64,000 nt of DNA, taken from an uncultured Nonlabens sp. (GTDB lineage: Bacteria; Bacteroidota; Bacteroidia; Flavobacteriales; Flavobacteriaceae). Numbering within the stretch: the stretch's first letter is position 1; each line of letters starts with the position of its first letter. The position numbers and the translations under genes were made by a program. The notes beneath the pieces are model-generated. The model saw only the letters and a list, made by a program, of their open reading frames with translations. It was not told the DNA's origin and made no database searches. Positions 58,376 through 64,000 of this stretch are shown here, piece by piece. The stretch lies in assembly GCF_947495285.1 (NCBI RefSeq), contig NZ_CANLXZ010000007.1:62001-126000 (forward strand). The letters run 5' to 3'.

Positions 58376-58416
58376 AACGCAATTTGAGAGGCAATGAAAC
58401 ACCTATAAATTGCGTT
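58376..58416. repeat. Inverted repeat upstream of exbB
   Basis: AACGCAATTT at 58376-58385 and AAATTGCGTT at 58407-58416 are perfect 10-bp inverted arms with a 21-base spacer. No T-run follows, so a plain terminator is unlikely; an operator or mRNA hairpin ahead of exbB (ATG at 58442) is possible. Confidence 0.6.
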
Positions 58417-58441
58417 AACAACCCTACTAATTACTTAATTA

Positions 58442-59137
58442 ATGAGCCTACTATTTCAAGACACCGCACAAGCTAGCACAGAGGCAGTACCTCTAGTAAA
58501 TGAGCAATCTGAATCTCTACTAGAATTAATTACCGCTGGTGGACCCTCTGGAACTATCATTATAGCTGTATTAATTCTTTTATTATTCTTTGCGTTGTAC
58601 ATTTATTTTGAGCGACTTATGAAAATAAGATCCAGTTCTAAAATAGACAGCTCTTTCATGCTTAACATTAAAGACCATGTTTCTAACGGTAGACTAGATG
58701 CTGCAAAAATGCTTTGCGCAAAAGAAGACTCTCCAGTCGCTAGATTAACTGAAAAGGGCATAAGTCGCATAGGCTCACCGCTAGAAGATATTAATAGTGC
58801 GATAGAAAATGCAGGAAAACTAGAGGTTTATAAATTAGAGAAAAATGTGAGTATGCTAGCAACTATTGCAGGTGCTGCACCTATGATAGGTTTTTTAGGT
58901 ACTGTTATCGGTATGGTATTAGCCTTTAAAACACTAGCAGATGCTGGTGGTAGTGCAGACATGGGTAGCCTAGCTGGTGGTATCTATACCGCTATGATTA
59001 CTACAGTTGCAGGACTTATAGTAGGTATCGTTGCTTACATAGGTTACAATCATCTAGTTGTTAAAACTGATAAAGTTGTACATCAAATGGAAGCAAATGC
59101 ATCTGACTTCTTAGATCTATTAAACGAACCTGCTTGA
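58442..59137 (+). CDS. exbB: MotA/TolQ/ExbB proton channel
   Basis: The 231-residue inner-membrane channel that, with ExbD, powers TonB-dependent transport. Membrane helices lie at about 34-54, 140-165 and 175-200, with the conserved MIGFLGTVIGMVLAF segment and GGIYTAMITTVAGLIVGI. It begins with a short periplasmic part. It is first in an exbB-exbD-tonB-like-folC run and is needed by transporters such as the SusC-like protein in this window. Overlaps exbD by four bases. Confidence 0.93.
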   Translation: MSLLFQDTAQASTEAVPLVNEQSESLLELITAGGPSGTIIIAVLILLLFFALYIYFERLMKIRSSSKIDSSFMLNIKDHVSNGRLDAAKMLCAKEDSPVARLTEKGISRIGSPLEDINSAIENAGKLEVYKLEKNVSMLATIAGAAPMIGFLGTVIGMVLAFKTLADAGGSADMGSLAGGIYTAMITTVAGLIVGIVAYIGYNHLVVKTDKVVHQMEANASDFLDLLNEPA

Positions 59138-59532
59138 TTATGAATTTAAGAGGTAGAAATAAAGTTAGTCCAGAGTTCTCGATGTCGTCTATGACCGACA
59201 TCGTGTTTTTACTTTTGGTATTCTTTTTGCTCACATCTCCATCTATCACTCCTGAAGCTTTAGATCTATTACTACCTAGCGCTGGTGGTAAAACATCTAC
59301 ACAAGGTAAGGTAACTGTAAGCATCTCTAAAGAAGGTGTGTACTATGTAGATGCAACACAGGCAACAGAAGAAGATCTAGAAAGTAGAATAGTAAATACC
59401 TTACAAGGCAAAGAAAAACCTACCATCATGTTGCGATCTGACAAAGACGCTGCCGTAAGTTATTCTGTCAAAGTAATGGATATCGCAAATAGGAATAAGA
59501 TCCAAATAGTCCTGGCGGTTAAAAACAATTAG
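59134..59532 (+). CDS. exbD: Biopolymer transport protein ExbD
   Basis: A 132-residue bitopic protein. One membrane helix at about 20-40 carries the key Asp of SMTDIVFLLLVFFLL, which takes part in proton flow, followed by the ExbD/TolR periplasmic domain (ITPEALDLLLPSA ... MLRSDKDAAVSYSVKVMDIA). It partners ExbB. Confidence 0.94.
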   Translation: MIMNLRGRNKVSPEFSMSSMTDIVFLLLVFFLLTSPSITPEALDLLLPSAGGKTSTQGKVTVSISKEGVYYVDATQATEEDLESRIVNTLQGKEKPTIMLRSDKDAAVSYSVKVMDIANRNKIQIVLAVKNN

Positions 59533-59534
59533 AC

Positions 59535-60353
59535 ATGAGTTACTTAAAGACAAAAGAACAAAGGATATCTGCAGTAATAAGTACTCTACTTATTTTGATT
59601 CTTATTCTCTTATTCAGATTTGTCTCTGTAATTAATGTAATTGAACCACCAGAAGATGCCGGTATAGCCATCAACTTTGGTAATACAGCATTAGGTTCAG
59701 GAACTGTTGAAACAGCAAAACCTACTAAAGTTGCACCTCAATCTAAACCAGAGATAATTGAGCAACAAGAAAGCCCACAATCTGAAAATATAGTCACACA
59801 AGAAAATACAGATGCACCTGCTGTAGAATCAAATCCTGATGTTAAACCAGACACAAAACCGGTAACTACAGCTGTTACCAAACCTGTAAAACCAAAGGCA
59901 GAACCTAAACCAGACTCGTCTGTTTTAGATGCTTTAAACAGTGTCACAGGAGCAGAAACTGTAGATGGAGATACAAGTAAAGGACAAGGTCCTGGAGATG
60001 GACCAGGTAATAAAGGTGATATAAATGGGGATCCATATGCAAATACCTATTACGGCGCTCCTGGTAGCGGTCAAGGTGGTAAAGGGTATGGATTAAATGG
60101 TCGTGGTAAAGTAGCTGGTAACGGTGTTACTCCTGATTGTTTTGAAAGTGGCAAAGTAATCGTAGAGATACATGTAGATAGATCTGGTAAAGTTGCAAAC
60201 GCCTTTCCTGGCAAGAAAGGAACCTCTAATAAAGCAAACTGTTTATTACTCGCCGCAAAACAAAGTGCTATGACCTATAAATTTAGTCCTGCCCCTAAGG
60301 CACAAGCTATACAAATAGGTTTTATAGAAGTCATATTTAAAGTAGGAGAATAA
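59535..60353 (+). CDS. TonB-like energy transducer
   Basis: A 272-residue protein with one N-terminal membrane helix (about 12-35), a Pro/Lys/Glu-rich span (about 50-125), a glycine-rich region (about 145-195) and a C-terminal domain (about 200-272; VIVEIHVDRSGKVANAFPG ... MTYKFSPAPKAQAIQIGFIEVIFKVGE) like the TonB fold. It contacts ExbB/ExbD and would pull on outer-membrane transporters. The TonB motif YP is not obvious, so I leave the symbol blank. It lies two bases after exbD and two before folC. Confidence 0.82.
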   Translation: MSYLKTKEQRISAVISTLLILILILLFRFVSVINVIEPPEDAGIAINFGNTALGSGTVETAKPTKVAPQSKPEIIEQQESPQSENIVTQENTDAPAVESNPDVKPDTKPVTTAVTKPVKPKAEPKPDSSVLDALNSVTGAETVDGDTSKGQGPGDGPGNKGDINGDPYANTYYGAPGSGQGGKGYGLNGRGKVAGNGVTPDCFESGKVIVEIHVDRSGKVANAFPGKKGTSNKANCLLLAAKQSAMTYKFSPAPKAQAIQIGFIEVIFKVGE

Positions 60354-60355
60354 AA

Positions 60356-61573
60356 TTGTTTACTTACAAAGAAACACTAGACTGGCTGTTCTCACAGCTA
60401 CCTATGTATCAAAGAGCAGGAAAAGCGGCCTATAAAGCCGATTTACAAAACACTATAGACCTAGATAATCACCTAGGCAACCCACACAAAGCTTATAAAA
60501 CCATACACCTAGCAGGTACAAACGGCAAGGGTTCTACCAGCCATATGATAGCTAGTGTACTGCAAGAAGCTGGATACAAAGTAGGACTATACACATCTCC
60601 ACATCTTAAAGATTTTAGAGAACGCATAAGGATAAATGGCGAGATGTGCACCGAAGATTTTGTAGTAGAATTTATACATAAACATCAAGCATTTTTTAAG
60701 GATCATCAATTATCCTTTTTTGAAATGACCGTAGGCATGGCATTTCAATATTTTAAAGAGAAAAATGTAGATATCGCTATTATAGAGACAGGCTTGGGTG
60801 GTAGACTAGATTCTACTAACATTATCACTCCTATTATATGCGCAATTACTAACATAGATAAAGACCATACCGCTATATTAGGTAACAGCTATTCTAAAAT
60901 AGCCATAGAAAAAGCAGGTATTATTAAAAATTCTATCCCAGTAGTTATAGGTGAAAAAAGAAGCTACTTAAAAAAGCTATTTACCCTAATCGCTATGGAG
61001 CAAGACAGCCCCATACACACAATAGACCATAGAACAAAGAGCTTACCAACAGATCTTAAAGGCCATTATCAAAAGTCAAATGTAAGAGTTGCTAGCAAAG
61101 TAATAGAGTTAATTAGCCCGTTGCACTTCACTATTACAAAAGCACACAAAAGCAAAGGATTATTAAACGTAGCCCAAAATACAGGATTAAGAGGCAGATA
61201 TGATGTAATAAATGAATTTCCTAAAACCATATTAGATACCGCACATAATGTAGCAGGAATAAATCTATTGATAGATCAAGTAAAAAAGGAATCGTTTAAT
61301 AAATTACATATAGTTTTAGGAATGGTAAAAGATAAAGACATTAATAGTGTTATCAAACTTTTACCCAAGAATGCAGTTTATTACATCTCAACACCAAATA
61401 TTCCTAGAGGAATGAAAAAAAATATTTTAAGCTCTCATTTAAATCATCACAATCTACCTAACACGATCTTTAATACTGTAAATGAAGCGTTTAACGAAGC
61501 AAAAACAGCTGCAAAGAATGAAGATTTGATCCTAATAACCGGTAGTACATTTGTAATTTCAGAAATAATTTAA
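60356..61573 (+). CDS. folC: Folylpolyglutamate/dihydrofolate synthase, TTG start
   Basis: FolC adds glutamate to folate intermediates. The 405 residues begin FTYKETLDWLFSQLPMYQRAG and carry the P-loop HLAGTNGKGSTSHM near residue 51, ETGLGGRLDSTN and the C-terminal DTAHNVAGINLLI. The start is a TTG at 60356 preceded by AGGAG at 60344-60348, seven bases away, which is unusual in a phylum that rarely uses strong Shine-Dalgarno sites. It is the last gene of the exb run. Confidence 0.93.
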   Translation: MFTYKETLDWLFSQLPMYQRAGKAAYKADLQNTIDLDNHLGNPHKAYKTIHLAGTNGKGSTSHMIASVLQEAGYKVGLYTSPHLKDFRERIRINGEMCTEDFVVEFIHKHQAFFKDHQLSFFEMTVGMAFQYFKEKNVDIAIIETGLGGRLDSTNIITPIICAITNIDKDHTAILGNSYSKIAIEKAGIIKNSIPVVIGEKRSYLKKLFTLIAMEQDSPIHTIDHRTKSLPTDLKGHYQKSNVRVASKVIELISPLHFTITKAHKSKGLLNVAQNTGLRGRYDVINEFPKTILDTAHNVAGINLLIDQVKKESFNKLHIVLGMVKDKDINSVIKLLPKNAVYYISTPNIPRGMKKNILSSHLNHHNLPNTIFNTVNEAFNEAKTAAKNEDLILITGSTFVISEII

Positions 61574-61593
61574 AAAAAACTTCTAAAAATTCT

Positions 61594-61622
61594 TTGCGTT
61601 TCAAAAAAGGGTTGTATATTTG
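61594..61622 (+). promoter_or_regulatory. Promoter of tRNA-Val
   Basis: TTG at 61594-61596, 18 bases, TATATTTG at 61615-61622, 10 bases before the tRNA. As at the initiator tRNA, the -7 box lies inside an inverted repeat (GGTTG at 61610-61614, CAACC at 61623-61627). Confidence 0.75.
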
Positions 61623-61632
61623 CAACCGCTTA

Positions 61633-61707
61633 GGGCGCTTAGCTCAGTTGGTTCAGAGCACTTGGTTTACACCCAAGGGGTCAGGGGTTCGAATCCCTTA
61701 GCGCCCA
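61633..61707 (+). tRNA. tRNA-Val (anticodon TAC)
   Basis: A 75-base cloverleaf. The acceptor stem pairs GGGCGCT with AGCGCCC, discriminator A; the anticodon loop is TTTACAC with anticodon TAC; the T arm has GGTTCGAATCC. CCA is not encoded. A terminator follows directly. Confidence 0.96.
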
Positions 61708-61708
61708 C

Positions 61709-61738
61709 AAAAGGTCTTCAGAAATGAAGACCTTTTTT
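61709..61738 (+). terminator. Terminator of tRNA-Val
   Basis: A perfect 12-bp stem AAAAGGTCTTCA / TGAAGACCTTTT closed by a GAAA tetraloop and followed by T residues, directly after the tRNA. Confidence 0.93.
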
Positions 61739-61739
61739 T

Positions 61740-62131
61740 ATGCAATAAATTTAAGTTGATTCATACTTTTATTATTGCTTTAAAACCACCTTCAGATTAG
61801 ATCATCTCAGACCCCATCAATCATCTACTTGTAACACACGCTACCGCAATTCAATTAATTTAGTAGTTAGGGTATTAATTACTGCTTTTAAGCCACTTTT
61901 TCGTCAAATTGAGATACTACTATGCTTGCTAGCCATACACTGCTTAAAAAGCCGTATTCATGCTATATCCATTACATTTATACAGTCTAATCTCTAAAGC
62001 AACGATTTAATAGATGGATAAGGAAAACTACATAAAATTAGTAGCACGATGTACTACCTAATTTTGGTTAAAAGCAAAAGTAAAGTTTTGAAGATTGTAT
62101 AATATGAAAAGGCAGACAGTCGGAAAAAATA
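61740..62131. other. Non-coding gap, function unclear
   Basis: This 392-base stretch has no open frame or recognisable RNA. One inverted repeat (AAAATTAGTAG at 62034-62044 with CTACCTAATTTT at 62054-62065, one bulge) might form a hairpin near the end of the leftward methyltransferase gene, but no T-run follows. I see nothing else. Confidence 0.5.
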
Positions 62132-63499
62132 TCAAAGTCTCTCAAACAGAAACAAGGTACGAGCCGTTCCTACGATTTTCTCAGATTTTATCAAATTAAA
62201 ATGTTTTTGGTACGCTTTCGCGAAAGCGGATATAGTATAATCATCAAATAAATGACGAGCCTCTCGCTTACTGTCTAGAATAAACTCAACCCAACTATCT
62301 TCTCTATCTGGAAATTCAATAATTAAGTATTTAGAAAACTGAGAAAAGTATTGAGCACTCATCTCAAATGGAACGTTACCACTTAAAGTAATGTGATGAA
62401 TTAAAGCTAACGCCATGCACAAATCGGGCGCAAAATCAATAACTCGAGAATTAAATGATGATCTCTCCTGGTTATCAAACCCAATTGCTGGTGACGGTTG
62501 CAATAAATCATTTACCACGCATGTCAACTTATTAGAATCATTTTTGAGGTGTTCAAGATAGCATTGATCAACAGCAGGCTGATCGATATCACAAACTATA
62601 AGCTGATCTACCTGTGCTAATAATTCCTTACCGAATGTGCCATCATTGCCTCCTAAATCAATAACTTTTTTAGAATTTAATTCTTTATTCCATTTTACGA
62701 TAAGATCTTTCTTAAACTCAAAGGACTTCTCGTTATAGTTAGTTACTGAATAATATTTAGACCATTCTGTATTCTCCTTAGATTCCATGTTATCTATAAA
62801 CATCTCCAAGGCAGATAGCATTTTAATCTGACTGGCTTTACTCAGTTCTACAGATGGATTAGAAATACCGTGGTTAGTATCATTTTCACCATCGGACTTA
62901 GATAACGTATATATGTGGCTGTAAACAGTAGGATTAAACCTGCTAAAAAAAGGCAGTTGTCTTTTTACCTCATTCAGATCCATACCATTAATAGAATATT
63001 GAAGAGTTTTCAAATGTAAACTTCCATGATATTGAGAAAGTAAAAGAGGGCCAAAAAAATGCTGGTTGAACTGTTTGAGCGCTTTCCATGGTGTATTTGC
63101 CTTATATCGCTCTATACTCAAAGTATCTATAAAAATGGCTTTTCCCTTATGGAACGTTACATTAAAGGCGCTAGCATCTTTAAGGCAAAAATCATTTTTG
63201 AGCAACCCTATTTGTAACCTGAGAGTTAGTTGAGCTGCATGCTTATACTGCGTGAAACTCCACTCATATGGGTAAGTAATGAAATCCAATTGCTCTGGCT
63301 CTAAGACAATTCTGCTAGGATTAGAAGATAGTTCTTTGTGTCTTACTAACCATTTTTTATCAAATAAAAAATTATATATTCCTGAGGATACCGCAGCATT
63401 ATATTCATCAAAAAAAACTGGATTGATCTGTCGGTAGACTTTACCATCCTTTTTAAAAATAAATCCTGAAGGATCTCTATATGATGAAGGGTGTCTCAA
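62132..63499 (-). CDS. SAM-dependent methyltransferase (NoeA-like)
   Basis: A 455-residue two-part protein. The N-terminal part (about 1-230) is of unrecognised type, with DPSGFIFKKDGKVYRQI at the start, and resembles the NoeA/host-specificity-type methyltransferases. From about 275 a Rossmann methyltransferase domain shows KVIDLGGNDGTFGKEL (SAM loop), LIVCDIDQPAVDQCY and CMALALIHHITLSGNVP. The substrate is unknown. It lies two bases after a tiny membrane protein and ends with AFAKA encoded by a palindrome at 62213-62228. Confidence 0.78.
   Translation of the reverse strand: MRHPSSYRDPSGFIFKKDGKVYRQINPVFFDEYNAAVSSGIYNFLFDKKWLVRHKELSSNPSRIVLEPEQLDFITYPYEWSFTQYKHAAQLTLRLQIGLLKNDFCLKDASAFNVTFHKGKAIFIDTLSIERYKANTPWKALKQFNQHFFGPLLLSQYHGSLHLKTLQYSINGMDLNEVKRQLPFFSRFNPTVYSHIYTLSKSDGENDTNHGISNPSVELSKASQIKMLSALEMFIDNMESKENTEWSKYYSVTNYNEKSFEFKKDLIVKWNKELNSKKVIDLGGNDGTFGKELLAQVDQLIVCDIDQPAVDQCYLEHLKNDSNKLTCVVNDLLQPSPAIGFDNQERSSFNSRVIDFAPDLCMALALIHHITLSGNVPFEMSAQYFSQFSKYLIIEFPDREDSWVEFILDSKREARHLFDDYTISAFAKAYQKHFNLIKSEKIVGTARTLFLFERL
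62213..62228. repeat. Iterated palindrome, copy 12 (inside methyltransferase gene)
   Basis: A perfect CGCTTTCGCGAAAGCG read as Ala-Phe-Ala-Lys-Ala at about residues 425-429, close to the C-terminus. Confidence 0.95.
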
Positions 63500-63501
63500 T
63501 A

Positions 63502-63693
63502 TTATTTAATTTCAGTGTCTTTGTTATAATTACTGTCAAAACTATTCTCTTTGGCTGCTTTTCTTATGCCCAACCAGCCTTGTAAAATAGTAATAATCTT
63601 TTTGTAAAATAAAACAAAACCAGCTACTGTTGCAATGGCACCCTGTGCAATCATCATTCCAAGGCCAGCATCAAAATAGAGTAAATTATTCAT
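63502..63693 (-). CDS. Small single-pass membrane protein
   Basis: I do not recognise this 63-residue protein. Residues about 9-31 form one membrane helix (MMIAQGAIATVAGFVLFYK), followed by a charged cytoplasmic tail (WLGIRKAAKENSFDSN). It sits 27 bases after the GAF-domain gene and two bases before the methyltransferase, in a three-gene run, which makes a real gene likely despite its size. Confidence 0.65.
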   Translation of the reverse strand: MNNLLYFDAGLGMMIAQGAIATVAGFVLFYKKIITILQGWLGIRKAAKENSFDSNYNKDTEIK

Positions 63694-63720
63694 TCTGCAA
63701 TTTATTTAAAATTAATAATC

Positions 63721-64000
63721 TTATAGCAGTGTTGCTACTTGAACATTTATCCACTCAAGAAAACGTTCATCATTCTCATTAAAAGCATTTATAGTATTAC
63801 TATCTATATCGATCTGACCGATATTTTTACCTTCTTTAAACATAGGAATCACGATCTCACTTTTCACATGAATACTACAAGCAATGTAATTATCCTGCGC
63901 AAGGACATCTTCAACAACAAAATTAGAATTTGAAACAGCCACCTGACCGCAAATACCTTTACCAAATGGAATAATCAAGTGGTCTGTCGGTATTCCTGCC
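63721..64000 (-). CDS. GAF-domain protein, 5' end cut by window edge
   Basis: The last 92 residues of a GAF-domain protein; the start lies beyond the right edge. IPFGKGICGQVAV and YIACSIHVKSEIVIP match the free-methionine-(R)-sulfoxide reductase subgroup, including its second and third Cys (GICG and ACS). The position of the first Cys (before IPFGKG) holds TDHLI, with no Cys. It may be a reductase with two Cys or a ligand-binding GAF protein. It is first seen in a run with the small membrane protein and the methyltransferase. Confidence 0.8.
   Translation of the reverse strand, partial: AGIPTDHLIIPFGKGICGQVAVSNSNFVVEDVLAQDNYIACSIHVKSEIVIPMFKEGKNIGQIDIDSNTINAFNENDERFLEWINVQVATLL

Overview
The window is a contiguous piece of chromosome from a member of the Flavobacteriia (phylum Bacteroidota), probably a marine Flavobacteriaceae. 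The evidence is low GC content, the gliding/type IX secretion genes gldB, gldC and gldK-L-M-N, two secreted enzymes with type IX C-terminal sorting domains, a SusC/SusD pair, an ExbB/ExbD/TonB-like set, and promoters of the Bacteroidota type (TTG, about 20 bases, TAnnTTTG) instead of -35/-10 boxes. The genus cannot be fixed from this window. I see no prophage, transposon, integron, CRISPR array or restriction island; gene content looks like core chromosome throughout.

Layout. 1-6100 (minus strand) is the division and cell-wall cluster mraZ-rsmH-ftsL-ftsI-murE-mraY, preceded by three 10-bp-spaced GTGG boxes that look like a MraZ operator. 6400-13000 holds an alpha/beta hydrolase, engB, a DUF3820 protein, gldC, gldB, nadE, an orphan LuxR-type regulator and dnaG. 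13100-19200 has the initiator tRNA, a small Cys-rich protein and a tripartite RND efflux operon. 19300-22800 carries an ABC-F protein, a DUF983 membrane protein and an FAD oxidoreductase. 22900-31400 is gldK-L-M-N (the T9SS motor and core), a ureohydrolase-fold protein that has lost its metal ligands, and topA. 31700-38400 reads rightward: miaB, a sigma-54 activator, lptE, a TPR-like protein, secG, groES, groEL. 38600-52100 is a secretion and nutrient block: a lipoprotein, an M28 peptidase, an endonuclease I, SusC, SusD, a large zinc metalloprotease and a membrane sulfatase-fold protein. 52100-58300 is metabolism: galE, an acyl-CoA dehydrogenase, anmK, a glutamate-type dehydrogenase, nhaD. 58400-61700 is exbB-exbD-tonB-like-folC and tRNA-Val. 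The right end has a methyltransferase, a tiny membrane protein and a truncated GAF-domain gene.

The most striking signal is not a gene. A 16-bp perfect palindrome, CGCTTTCGCGAAAGCG, or a one- or two-base variant of it, occurs 12 times, about once per 5 kb, between genes and inside genes. Intergenic copies share flanks (ATTC on the left, AGAAC/AGACC on the right). Of the six intragenic copies, five are read in the frame that gives Ala-Phe-Ala-Lys-Ala, two of them in signal peptides, and one gives Ser-Leu-Ser-Arg-Lys. This is an iterated, partly coding palindrome family whose role I cannot name.

Other points of interest are a receiver domain with Glu in place of the phospho-acceptor Asp, a DnaG with all four zinc ligands replaced, a degenerate arginase-fold protein beside gldK, and inverted repeats wrapped around the -7 element of both tRNA promoters. 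Promoter and terminator calls were made by eye.
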